Source: Obelidium mucronatum (taxonomy: Eukaryota; Chytridiomycota; Chytridiomycetes; Chytridiales; Chytriomycetaceae). Taken from it: a DNA stretch of 25,427 nucleotides. Of this stretch, positions 1 through 9,421 are shown one piece after another. Every line of letters begins with the position of its first letter. Within the stretch, counting starts at the first letter, position 1. Position numbers and translations under genes: made by a program. The notes beneath the pieces were generated by a model that did not search any database, was not told the DNA's origin, and saw only the letters and a program-made list of their open reading frames with translations. The stretch lies in NCBI GenBank assembly GCA_025765595.1, contig JAIVFH010000348.1:1-25427 (forward strand), given 5' to 3'.

Positions 1-1522
1 GACTCTGGGCTCGCTGTGGAACAACAATTCTACTTCATCATCAAGAAAACTGTCTTTGGCTCCTCCATCATCTACAACATCAACTGCTCCAATTCAACCC
101 TCCACTGCTCGACACGCCCTCGAACTATTAATTGAAGAATCTCGAAGAAAATATGCTGAACGCGATCTACAAAGAACTGTAATCTATTCTGCTGATCAAT
201 ACGGAAATTGGAGGCGTACCCGTTCTCGTCCTATTCGTCCTTTGAGTACAATTGTTTTGGATGGTTCTACAAAATCGGTCGTTTTGGATGATGCAAAAGA
301 GTTTTTGTTGAATGAAAAGTGGTATGCCGATCGTGGTATTCCTTTTCGTCGTGGTTACATGTTTTTTGGGTTTCCGGGTACGGGAAAAACTTCTTTTGTT
401 ACCGCTTTGGCTGGAGAGTTGAAGTTGAATATGTAGAGTTTTTTTTTTTTTATTCCGCCGAAGGCGGGTGTCTGCCGCCGAAGGCGGCTTTGTTCCGCCG
501 GAGGCGGTTGCCTGCCGCCGAAGGCGGCTTCGTTCCGCCGGAGGCGGGTGCCTGCCGCCGTAGGCGGCTTCGTTCCGCCGGAGGCGGAGTTGTTTTTCTT
601 GTTTTTTTTCTTTTATTCCGCCGGAGGCGGAGTTTCTTTTCTTCTTCTTTTTTCCGCCGGAGGCGGAGTTTCTTTTCGAATTCTTCAACGTCTGTTTCTT
701 TTCGAATTCAACAATACATTCCTCTACATCGACTTACTAATACAACACAGATACGTCATCTCATTGGCAAACAAGGGTCTAACAGATGAAAGTAAGTCTT
801 TCATCATCAAAAAATGTATCAAACTAACCATTCATGCAAATATGTCAGCGTTAACGGAACTTATGGTCGACACTCCACCTCGCTGCATCCTACTCTTGGA
901 AGACATTGACGCTGCTTTCGTATCGCGAACCATGACAAACACTGGCACTAGTGGAGACAATACAATTGTGACAAACGTCACCTTCAGTGGACTTCTCAAT
1001 GCAATCGACGGTGTAGCAGCGCAAGAAGGCCGAATCTTGATCATGACAACGAATCATATTGAAAAACTCGATGCTGTTGAGTGTCTTTTTATCTATTGTG
1101 GTTCAAACTTTGGGGCTTATATTTTTTCATTTTTGGTGTTTGCGTGCATGTCTTTTGAACTTGTTAGGCTCTCATCAGACCAGGCCGAGTCGATGTGAAA
1201 GTACTCTTTGATAAAGCAACAAGAAGTCAAGTACATGACTTGTTTATCCAGTTTTTCAAGCAACCTCCTGTTCCAGCAACAACCGAAGCTGGTCGATGGA
1301 CAACAACGAGAACAAGTACAACAACCACAACAAGAACTCGATCCAGAAACTCTAGCCCAGCTAGCACTTCAGTTCAGCAAAAGGTTTCCAGAGAGGGGAA
1401 TCAGTATGGCTGCAGTGCAAGGGCATTTGATGCGGTTCAAGCAATCGCCCAGAGAGGCGGTACACCAAGCAGATTCTTTTGTCGAAAGCATCGTTGGGAA
1501 ACCAGATGAATCCAAAGAATAA
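1..1522 (+). CDS. BCS1-type mitochondrial AAA ATPase, 5' partial
   Basis: BCS1 proteins are AAA ATPases of the mitochondrial inner membrane that move the folded Rieske protein into complex III. The 5' end lies outside the window; the frame is open from base 2. I read exons 2-432, 751-791, 849-1075 and 1168-1522. The introns are 433-750 (318 nt, packed with GC hairpins), 792-848 (57 nt) and 1076-1167 (92 nt, donor GTTGAG). Visible motifs are [13 protein letters not shown], Walker [10 protein letters not shown], Walker [12 protein letters not shown], sensor MTTNH and the arginine finger region [10 protein letters not shown]. The C-terminal [14 protein letters not shown] block typical of BCS1 is in the next frame relative to the arginine finger, so one extra base sits between about 1250 and 1320; the T5 run at 1252-1256 is a candidate. 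The stop is TAA at 1520-1522. Several fungal BCS1-like ATPases exist, so true Bcs1 function is not certain. Confidence 0.85.
433..750 (+). other. Oversized intron 1 of the BCS1-like gene
   Basis: The donor is AT|GTAGAG and the acceptor is AACACAG|ATACG, with a branch-like TTACTAAT at 734-741. Joining codon AT+A restores the isoleucine expected after the Walker A segment. At 318 nt it is the longest intron in the window; about 210 nt of it is a GC-palindrome array set in T-rich sequence. Confidence 0.85.
455..666 (+). repeat. Array of nine CCGCC-GNA-GGCGG hairpin units
   Basis: Nine 13-bp units start at 455, 475, 495, 515, 535, 555, 575, 618 and 654. The first seven lie on an exact 20-bp period. 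Each has a 5-bp stem CCGCC/GGCGG and a three-base loop: GAA, GAA, GGA, GAA, GGA, GTA, GGA, GGA, GGA. The 7-nt spacers alternate between ..GCCTG-type and CTTCGTT-type, giving a 40-bp higher-order unit. The last two units share the right flank AGTTTCTTTT. The whole array lies inside intron 1 of the BCS1-like gene. Confidence 0.95.
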
Positions 1523-1523
1523 A
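1518..1523 (+). terminator. Poly(A) signal AATAAA overlapping a stop codon
   Basis: AATAAA spans the TAA stop codon of the BCS1-like gene, so the 3' UTR is probably very short. This is a motif match only. Confidence 0.4.
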
Positions 1524-1902
1524 AAGGAGGGGTTTTTTAAAAGCCAGCAGCGCTCTTATCTGTTCTTGGCGTCACAATGACGACTGGAAGCGGGTCATGT
1601 GAGGCCAAATGTGTCTCACCGTGTCTGTGTGGCCCTTTAGCGTCACCACGCACCTCGCCTTCGCCGTTGTTTGCCCAAGCCATATCACTTTCACCCAGCG
1701 CTTCACGCTTTCAGGCACAAAACCAAATAAAAAAGGAGATCACCAAACCGTCCACCAAAAATCAAGCCCAAAAACATCTCTAAATGAGAAAATTTTAGAG
1801 CAAAAGGAAATTGAATTCTGCAAGTCGATTTTAATCAAAAACCACACAAAAACCAGTTCCGATTTTTTTTTTTAGAACGTTTGAGAGGAGAGGCAACGAG
1901 TG
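1523..1902. other. Intergenic gap, BCS1-like to WOPR gene
   Basis: These 380 nt separate two plus-strand genes. Two overlapping open frames here (1577-1783 and 1609-1875) show no recognisable domain and look compositionally random. A T-rich tract (1862-1873) lies 30 nt upstream of the WOPR start. I see no RNA gene or repeat. Confidence 0.6.
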
Positions 1903-2654
1903 ATGTTTGATGCAAGGAGGGACTTTCTCTTTGTGAAGGATGTTCCTGACGCTGAATTGATGGTGGAGGCTGCGATCGCGGGCGACTACCCGTTCTCACG
2001 GTGTACAAAACTTGAGTACATTGAAAGTGGGACTGTGCATGTGTTCAAAGAAGACATGTACAAGAACAAGAAGCAGCATACGGTAAACATCTCTCAAAAA
2101 GAGACGTTTCTTTTGGTGGCGATTTGGGATCAAAAGACTCACTCCCAGTTCCAAAACACACAAGGACGGGTTAGATTGGTCGCCGTCAAGAAGCTGTGGC
2201 CCTTTCCTCCTCTCTCGACAAGTCAGACACATTGGTCTCTCTTTTCGCACTTTGCGAGGATCTCTACCACCACCAGAGGAAAGCGCCCTGTTCCAAACGA
2301 AACGGTGTCGCCCAAATACAATCTTTGTTCCTAATGGACTCGCGAAACGGACCGTCAAAGTAGTGGGATCGAAATGGGCTTTCGTATCGTGTTGTCTCTT
2401 ATTTCACACCTCGTCACGTGGAGCAGTTTTATAATCTTCCGGCTAATTATAGTGATGGGGAAGTTGTTTTGCAAAGGCCGTCTCATGTGAACAAGTTTGC
2501 GCGATATGGTGGAGTGGTGGTGGTGGTGGTGATCGTCGATATTCATCGTCGTCGGCAGTTTCAGGACAGGGTTTCATCACCATCATCTACTTTGGCGAAT
2601 TCAGATGAAACGAATGCTCCTGTATATCCGCCACTGCAGGCGGATACAGTTTGA
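1903..2654 (+). CDS. WOPR (Gti1/Pac2) domain transcription regulator
   Basis: WOPR proteins are fungal DNA-binding regulators of morphology and nutrient responses. Exon 1 is 1903-2082 and exon 2 is 2165-2654, separated by an 82-nt intron (donor GTAAAC, acceptor ACACAAG). The splice creates KKQHT|DGLDWSPSR, matching the family signature RWTDG..WSPSR. The first half of the domain carries the ESGTVHVFKED block, preceded by DVPDAELMVEAA. The second half includes GLAKRTVKVV and then SYFTPRHVEQFYNLP, but the two are in different frames: one extra G in the G3 run at 2365-2367 explains this. With that base removed the protein is 222 aa, very short for the family. The C-terminal tail has a valine run from a GTG microsatellite (2513-2531). 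The ATG at 1903 sits just upstream of the domain. Confidence 0.8.
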
Positions 2655-2769
2655 TTCCAGGTGGTTGGACAGCCATCCAATACTGAAACCAATATCTTGC
2701 TTTGGAACGATTCGATGAGTAATTTTTTTATAATGTATAGATCAAATATTGTATAGATTATAACTGGCA

Positions 2770-2775
2770 AATAAA
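2770..2775 (+). terminator. Poly(A) signal AATAAA of the WOPR gene
   Basis: AATAAA lies about 115 nt downstream of the WOPR stop codon, between two convergent genes. This is a motif match only. Confidence 0.4.
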
Positions 2776-2817
2776 GATTGAAATGATTCTATAGTATACA
2801 GTGCTTTTTTTTTTCTT

Positions 2818-3746
2818 TTAGACAAATAACCTCGCAACAACATCCTGAATCACAGAATCCCCAAACTGCACATTCCATAACTCATTTTTAACAATACAAT
2901 CAACATGGGCCAATAGCGGACGCGTTGGGAAAATAGCAATCCGAGTCCATTTCATTGAATTCAAGCCATTCAGCATGGCTTGTACGTGACCATGAGACTC
3001 GTCCTTTTCAACATCCAATTTCTCGTCTATTGGCCATTCAGAGATATCCAGCAACCGCGGTTGAGTCGCGCTTTTCGAATTCAACAACGGTATCGAATTA
3101 AACGGGGAAAAGAGCACGTCTCGGACGGTGCTGGTTTCGCGGCATGGATTGTCGTCTGTCCTGATTGCAGCGGTTTCAAAGCCTACACTGAGGTCATGCG
3201 AAACACAGGCATACGCTGTTCTCGTTTTGAATAGCCGTAGCGCGTCAAGGTAGGCCGCCTCCGTTCCAAGACGGAGAACGAGTTTCTGAGAATCAGAAAG
3301 GACCGTTCAAGGCCAGCGGCTCCCGCCACAAAAGAGACAAGAGAGGACGGCGCGGATCCAAGAAGGAAAGAGGCAAACGAAGCACCCAGATGCGGTGTTG
3401 CGACTGTGATAAAGTGGTGTGGGATGAGGCGTGACAGGTTGAGGAAGGGAAGGACTAGACGGGCTTTGATCCCGCCGAGACTGTGGCAGACAAAGGAGAG
3501 ATGGAGTGTTTCTGAGGGGAAATTTTTCAATGTCCAGTCGTTGATTGCGCTGCTGATGCGTTGTGCTTGTAGCTCGAGGCCGTCGCAGGTCATGTTGTGG
3601 TTGCAATCGGGGGACAGGATGTGGACGGTTTCGTCCATGCCAAGAGAGGTTGCTTTCAGTTGGATTTGCTTCGAGATGTATGCCATGTCGGTGCAGAAGC
3701 CGTGGAGTCCATGAAGGAGTACTATCAAGTGGTGGTGATGGTCCAT
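2818..3746 (-). CDS. DUF676/ROG1-type putative lipase
   Basis: This is an alpha/beta-hydrolase of the putative serine esterase family that includes yeast Rog1 and animal FAM135. The N-terminus has the oxyanion-type HGLHG, then SPDCNHNMTCDGLELQAQRI and the nucleophile elbow CHSLGG. The second half reads ALRLFKTRTAYACVSHDLSV, the usual place of the acid residue, and ends with a conserved LLAHVD histidine segment. The two halves are in different frames, meeting at about 3293-3312. One missing base repairs it and gives 309 aa. Alternatively a 53-nt intron (GTCTCT...TTCTCAG) fits the phase and would remove the GAAGLER segment; I favour the indel. The start is the ATG at 3746, just before the first beta strand; an ATG at 3772 is in frame. 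The gene lies 66 nt downstream of the next minus-strand gene. Confidence 0.75.
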
Positions 3747-3812
3747 GATCAAAGTAACAATATTTAACTCATACAACTGGCAAACTATAATGCAATAATA
3801 TAATCAAGAATT

Positions 3813-4506
3813 TCATCTGTCAATAGCGTAATCAAAGTCAATCTTTCCATCAACTCTGTAACGACTTCCTGACGGATAAACAACCATTAATCGCAAACGA
3901 TGAGCTTCTTCGTGGCAGCCACCGGGGAATCGAGTTCCGCACACTGCCTCCATAGCATCAGCTTCTTTTTTTTTGCCATGATTCTTGAGCGAACCTGTAG
4001 TGTTGATACTTTTCCCCATCCTTGATATCCTCAAAACTAAGAAATACTACATCTGGAGACGATAGATGGACAAGACCGTCTGAATTCTTGATAAGCTTCA
4101 TCATATCATGGTCGTTTCTAAGCATTCGTTTTTTGTATTCTCCCGTGAACTCTCCGTCTTCATTAGTCTCTCCAATGTAAATAGTTTTGCTTGTTGAGTG
4201 TTGAGTAGTAGCTGGGATGATTTTGACAAACAGAGGAGTCTCGTCAGAGTTATTCTTTAAGTCTGTTTTGAGCAGTTCAGGAATGCTGAGTGAAGGTTTG
4301 ATGGGGTCCTTGTCAAGAGAAGTGAACAAAGCGACTTGACAGTTGACATTAAGTTCTTGTTTGACCTTATTTGCAAAGTCGTCAATGTTGATACAGGTTT
4401 TGGTGGAGACTTGAGTCGATGGACTTCCGTTGTGCTTGACCCAAAGCTTTGGCGCTGCTTTAGTCGCGGCGTAACAGCGTCTTCCAATACGAATACGAGA
4501 CAACAT
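3813..4506 (-). CDS. Hypothetical protein, possible Crinkler-like header
   Basis: I do not recognise this gene with certainty. The first 20 or so residues (MLSRIRIGRRCYAATKAAPK) are Arg/Lys/Ala-rich without acids, like a mitochondrial presequence. A ubiquitin-like or Crinkler-header-like stretch follows, with WVKHNGSP, then NIDDFANKVKQEL, and later ETPLFVKI. Crinkler headers have a similar layout (short strand, helix, PL-V strand), but the match is loose. The frame breaks at an A9 run (3966-3974, T9 on the plus strand). With eight A it continues through KKEADAMEAVCGTRF to the TGA at 3813, giving 230 aa. Nothing identifiable as a catalytic domain follows. The start codon is only 23 nt from the stop of the upstream gene. 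Confidence 0.5.
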
Positions 4507-4529
4507 TTGAAAGAAAAAAAATGAACGTT

Positions 4530-7159
4530 CTAGTCGCTTTTGCTTCTACACGCTTTGGCCAACCAATTCTCGACCGTTAGCTCTCCATCGAATTCGAAGC
4601 GCATCTTAAAGTTCGGACTTGTGTAAGTTGTGTTGGCACCCCCAACTTCCAAGTTTGCTTGCAGTTTTACAACCCTCATCATCACTCAACTTTTCTGTCT
4701 CAGACTTCGAGCTGGGTTTATTGAAACTCATTCGTATTTTTTCAAAAGTTGTTGGGAGTGCTTGGGAGGAAAACGCTTTTCCGCCAATCATGTAACTGCT
4801 GGATTTAACTTTCACATTGATGGAGTCACGCTTTGCCGCCCAATAAATTTCTTGTTTAGTCCAGCTTGTCCAGCTTGTCCATCATTTCGAGTAATGAGAC
4901 TCTTGAACCCGAAACCCGAATTCCCATTCCCACCACTGCTGGTGCCTGCTTCCTTCTTCCCTTTCCGTCTGGCAACCATCATTCTACTAACGCAACAAAA
5001 CATCCACCCAGAGGCCCCGAAAACACCTCGTGCACAATTCATGTTTTGCCAAAATTCTATATCCGATCCAGCCAATGGATAGAAATCTGCAAATGTCGTG
5101 TTGGGTTGCGTGATGTTGTAGCGTGTTGAAATAGTCATGTTGAACATTTCACCGTTGTTTATTGATATAGTGGATGCATTCACAAACCTAACTTGTGGGG
5201 TTATGTCTCATCCAAGAGCAATGGCGGTAAAAAAAAATGAGACATACCAATTTGATTGTCCATATATTCCACCAAATTCTCCAACTTGAGATTCATAGAG
5301 CCGATCATCAACATGAATAATAACAATTGAACAAATGTAGGAGACGCAAGCAACTAGATTGTTTGTAACTTTGGTTAAAGAAAAACCTGTCGCAAGTTTT
5401 GATTTTTCTTACAAATAACGGCCAAGAATCCAGCTATTCTTTTGGCTCTGCCGCTCTTACGGCGCCACCACCGCACCGCACCTACACTCGAAACTCCGTG
5501 ATGGCTTTTCCACCATTTTCCAACTCGATTGACTCCATCCATTCCATCAATCCCACCATCCAGCGTTGCCAAAACAGAAGCAGTCCCCAATACCGAAAAT
5601 AAACGCGACACAGGAACGCTTCCTCTTGAATAAAAGGCTACGAATGCTTCCACGGCAGTATATGAATTGTCAAATGGTGACAAGATGGGAATCGTGATGG
5701 GAAAGAGCGCGAGAGAGAAAAGACACAGACCCGCATGAATTCCATGTGCTGTTTGGAGAATATGAGAGCAAGATGTGTTGATTCCGACACAGAGTCGTTG
5801 CAATTGCTCATCAAATGAACGAGAGTCCTCCTCTGCGGACTTTCCGTGTCCTGCCTTGTATCTTTTCAAATGTCTGAATTTACCCCCCTCTTTAGTGAAT
5901 TTAATAGTCAGCTGAATATATTTTCAGAGAAGCTGGTGATTGGTATTTTACCATCAACAAATAGAATATCAGGATCTCCAGTTTCTATTACAGGAGCCGC
6001 ATTGTTTTCAGCGGCTCTAGCAAGGACGTTGGCGGGTGTTCCCGATAGTGCCCCACTGCCTCGTCCTTTTCCCTTCTTGTGGCTTGTGACGGCTGCACTT
6101 GTTGACAATAGCTCTCGAATCCGGTCTTCCTCCTCTTCCTTCTCTGCTTTTTCGGCATCTGCAACATCACTTTGCTCCTGTCGAATCTCATCCACTTCCT
6201 CTCCATTCTTTCGTTCGCCGCCGCCAGTAGAAACCACGCTGTTTCTCTGACTCGTCGGAGATCGGGTGACTGAGTGAGGCCGTGATTTGGTCGATGCTCG
6301 TGGTTTTAAAAGGTCTGTATCGGCGACAGTTACTGCAGCGCCTGTCGTGGGAGAAATCACCTTCAGTTTTGCTGGTTTTGCGGTTGTTGGAGACGGGACA
6401 CTGGATCTTCTCTGATTTTCGTCATCTGTTGTTGTTGCATTTGCACCTGCCGTGTCTGAATATTTTGGAGCAGGAGATCTAGGAAGCGGTGGCAGTTCTC
6501 CGGAACTTGGTGATTTGGGCAGATGGTTCGTGTCGACACGAAGGTGTTGTGCCCCAGGCCGCACTTTCCTGAGGCCCAATGCGAGAGGGGAAGTACGATC
6601 TGGTATTGGGGCTAGAGAGTGTGGGCGATGTGGATCGCGTGACTGTGATCGTGACTTTGAAGTGACGCGTTCTCTGCGTTTCGACGCCAAAGACTGTTGA
6701 GAAGCAGATGATGGAGCCGAGGAATCAGATGTGATATTTGACGACAGAGATTCTGATGAATTACTTGTACTGTTTGATGAATTTGAGTGGGCTGTGTTGC
6801 TGCTGTTTGAAGTTGCGTCGGAGTTTGAATCCAAGCTCTCGCTGCTTCCGTTATTTGTTGAGTTGCGCAAAGACTCGATCGACGCTTCGAGCGCCGAAGG
6901 ACGCGACGACGGCCTTTCCGACAACAAAGAGGCGGACGATGAAGACGACGGCCGCCGCAGGCTTCGGTTTGACGCGACTGTTGAAAGTTGAAGTTGGGTC
7001 AAAACAAAACAAAAGAAATAAATAAAATAAAAACAAACCGCTGCTTTCGCGCCGCCGCCGATGCGAGTGCGACCGCAGATGGACAATGATCGACTCGCGC
7101 GAAGACGCGTCGCCGTCGTTCGAAGGTGGCGCATGCGGCGCCGCAAAGTCCTTTGGCAT
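4530..7159 (-). CDS. Ser-rich four-TM membrane protein, unknown family
   Basis: I join five exons: 7159-7039, 6977-5959, 5911-5413, 5353-5248 and 5187-4530. The introns are 61, 47, 59 and 60 nt. The N-terminal half is a Ser/Asn/Arg-rich, probably disordered cytoplasmic region (SSSSSASLLSERPSS, then SNSSNSTSNSS-like runs). Then come TM1 (GIHAGLCLFSLALFPITIPI), TM2 (VSRLFSVLGTASVLATL), a basic loop with WWRRKSGRAKR, and TM3 (IAGFLAVIFACVSYICSIVI). An outside loop with Asn-X-Ser/Thr sites (NAST, NMTI, NITQ, NTTF) leads to TM4 (GVFGASGWMFCCVSRMMVA) followed by RRKGKK. The 5911-5413 exon has no in-frame ATG before TM1, which argues that it continues the upstream exon through donor GTTGAT. The cytoplasmic tail needs three single extra bases removed (in 4880-4965, at about 4857-4860, and in the C3 run at 4673-4675). 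The total then becomes exactly 800 codons. The tail contains a short heptad-like LLEMMDKLDKLD. Confidence 0.6.
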
Positions 7160-7185
7160 TTTTTATTTTTTTGATTTGTTGATTC

Positions 7186-8310
7186 TCAAAAGAACGCAAA
7201 CGAATGCCCAAAGCCAGTTGCAACTAGTTGCGCGGTGGTTTCGCCGAGGGGTGCAGCTGTCTTTATGTTCTGTGTCGTGCCTGTGCCGCAGTTTCCATGC
7301 TCGTTCCAACCCCACGCTGAGACCATACCGCGCTCTGAAACAGCCATTCCGGACTCCGATCCGAGGCTGATACATTTGGTTCCCTCTAGAGCTGGAAGCA
7401 CTATTGGTAATGTTGATCGGCCCTCAATTCCTGCTGGAACTTGACCAAAATCACACCGTCCCCACATAATAACCTGCTTCGATTTCATTAATACTGCCAG
7501 AAATGACCAACCACTGAAAACGCGTTCGGGAGAGTCATCGGGGACCGTTGCTGGAAGGCGAACGACATTATAAACCAAGCCTTCCCTGCTACCAGAGGAT
7601 CCGCATATCTCCGGTACTAAGTATGGCAAAGACTGAGAAATCGCTAATATTCCCAACTGCCCAAATCGGTTCTTTTTTTGACTGGCGAGGATCACAAGAA
7701 CTTCCCTCGGCGAATCTGTGAGAATAGCAACGTGGAACTGGCCTACAGCAACATCCACTGGAGTTTTAGAATCCTGAGTTCCCGCATAGAGACAGAAGGG
7801 GGATGCTGACGGTGTAGAACCAAAGTCTCCCCATACCCAAACTTGGCCGTTTTCCAACAGCGCAACACTGAACTTGTTTGACGCTGCAACTTTCAGCACC
7901 TTTTCGAGAAGTAGTGGTTTCGGGTCTCGGCGTGATTTCTCCAGCGGCGAACCCAGTTGAAAGCTCGAGTTGTCTCCCCACGCCCATATCCGTCCGTCAA
8001 CATCAAGAGCCAGCGAGTGATTGAAGCCGCAAGATACTTGGACAAACGGCAAGTTCTCTGGAGTTTCCAGTTTGGTGAATGTGGTACTCTGTTCCTGTAT
8101 CGAAGGACCAAGTTGCCCATGAGAATTGCTACCACAACCCCACAACGTGCCATCGCCGGTCACCAGGAGAGTGTGGTTTGCCCCACACGATATCGATTTG
8201 ATTTTTGCTGAAGAAGGAAGTCCAATGCATTGGGTAAGGACGTGGGCGTCGTTTGTGGAACCAATTCCTAGTTGTCCATTTGAATTTGAACCAGTCGCGA
8301 AAAGTGACAT
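7186..8310 (-). CDS. RCC1-repeat protein, SERGEF/Ats1-like
   Basis: This is an intronless 374-aa beta-propeller of RCC1 repeats. Blades begin at FATGSNSNGQLGIG (residue 4), LWGCGSNSHGQLG (about 56), IWAWGDNSSFQLG (about 108), VWVWGDFGS (about 156), RFGQLGILA, IMWGRCDFGQV and SAWGWNEHGNCGTG near the C-terminus. The last block is typical of the SERGEF (DelGEF) / yeast Ats1 group rather than Ran-GEF RCC1. Members of this group are linked to secretion or to tRNA wobble modification; the role here is inferred. The gene is full length with an intact frame. Its stop lies 26 nt upstream of the start codon of the next minus-strand gene, showing how tightly the region is packed. Confidence 0.85.
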   Translation of the reverse strand: MSLFATGSNSNGQLGIGSTNDAHVLTQCIGLPSSAKIKSISCGANHTLLVTGDGTLWGCGSNSHGQLGPSIQEQSTTFTKLETPENLPFVQVSCGFNHSLALDVDGRIWAWGDNSSFQLGSPLEKSRRDPKPLLLEKVLKVAASNKFSVALLENGQVWVWGDFGSTPSASPFCLYAGTQDSKTPVDVAVGQFHVAILTDSPREVLVILASQKKNRFGQLGILAISQSLPYLVPEICGSSGSREGLVYNVVRLPATVPDDSPERVFSGWSFLAVLMKSKQVIMWGRCDFGQVPAGIEGRSTLPIVLPALEGTKCISLGSESGMAVSERGMVSAWGWNEHGNCGTGTTQNIKTAAPLGETTAQLVATGFGHSFAFF

Positions 8311-8473
8311 GAATATTATGTATTTTTAAATAAGGGTTTTAAATAAGGCCAAGAAGCAGAAGACGTTGTATTTATACTTTGTACTACTTTTTTTATTCAA
8401 CGCGCAGCTACTATCACTAAAGGGATAAGACTCATAAACTGATATTTCCAGATATTTCTTCAACTTATTCCTC

Positions 8474-9256
8474 TCACTTTGCCGAAAGTCTTTCACGAAC
8501 ACTTTCCAACTTCTTTTGCGCGTGATCAATACCATTAGCAATGGCATTTTCATACATCTCTGCAGCCTCTTGAAGCTTTCCCATTGATTCAAAAAAAACT
8601 CCACAGTGGAAAAGAGTTCGTCCATCCTCCGGGTTCATGAACAAGGCGATATCATAATGATTCAGTGCCAACTCGGGTTTCTTGAGAACGAAAGCATACG
8701 CATGTGCGAGGTTGGCGTGTGCTGCATTGTATGTAAAATCGATATCGACGCAAGCTTTCCAGGCTTCCACAGCTTCCTCAATTTTTCCTGTAGTATGTAT
8801 GTATGTGTGTTTTCCCGAGTTATATAATAATGAAGGAGCAACAAATAACGGGCCAGCAAACCTAAAGCCTGAAGACACGAACCAAGACCGTAATAGTTGC
8901 AGCTTGAGCCGAAAATAGTGACAGCTTCCTGATAGGCCGCCAGTGCACCTTCCATATCCTTCCAAAGTGTGAAATGAAGGAAGATCCATTTCTTTTCTGC
9001 TTCATCAGAAAACTTTTTTGCTAAAAAGTAATATTTGAGGTCGGACGGATCTTGGTCGGTGTCCACTCCAACTGCTGTGGCAAAGAAGCGAGAGTGTCTT
9101 TGTGGGAAACATGCTGGCACATCTAACACACCCAGATCGATTCAGCAAAGATCATGAGCCTTTCTTGTTTCATTTACATCGCGAGGCAATTGTGGCAGCA
9201 GGTCGTGGAAAGAAGCTTCTGGTCAACACAGCGCGAGAAAGAACTCTTTTCATCAT
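8474..9256 (-). CDS. Mitochondrial TPR protein, copy A of tandem pair
   Basis: The exons are 9256-9178, 9122-8862 and 8787-8474, giving 217 aa. The N-terminus MMKRVLSRAVLTRSFFPRPA is a good mitochondrial presequence: Arg-rich, hydroxylated and without acids. Tetratricopeptide-like helices follow: GALAAYQEAVTIFGSS, GKIEEAVEAWKACVDI, AHANLAHAYAFVLKKPELA, GRTLFHCGVFFESMGKLQEA, and the tail KKLESVRERLSAK. It is clearly paralogous to the next gene upstream. The first intron (55 nt) interrupts the same codon in both copies. Copy A lacks the second intron of copy B and instead has nine extra codons at that place. The specific function is unknown; TPR proteins usually act as assembly or interaction factors. 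Confidence 0.85.
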
Positions 9257-9421
9257 TTTTTATGCATGCAAGAACAACTCGTAAAAAATTCTTCTGACGC
9301 GATTGTGACACGACACTAGAGGAGTTTACTGGAGTTTAAGGTCTAATTCGAAAACTAGCACTTAATTTATTGATTAAACACACAGAATTTCACGTCACTG
9401 AAGCGATATAAATAAATACCT

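Noticed and set aside
455..587. CRISPR-like array of regular repeats
   Set aside because: The repeats are 13-bp palindromes with 7-nt spacers that themselves alternate in sequence. The array lies inside a spliced intron of a eukaryotic gene, and no cas gene is present.
1257..1325. Tiny 19- or 31-nt introns to explain the BCS1 frame change
   Set aside because: GT...AG pairs of the right phase exist, but introns that small do not fit the 47 nt and longer introns elsewhere. A single indel is simpler.
1577..1875. Two overlapping open frames between the BCS1-like and WOPR genes
   Set aside because: They have no domain, random-looking composition and no supporting splice signals.
3293..3345. 53-nt intron in the lipase gene
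   Set aside because: Phase and branch-like sequence fit, but it would delete plausible coding sequence. A one-base deletion is preferred, though not proven.
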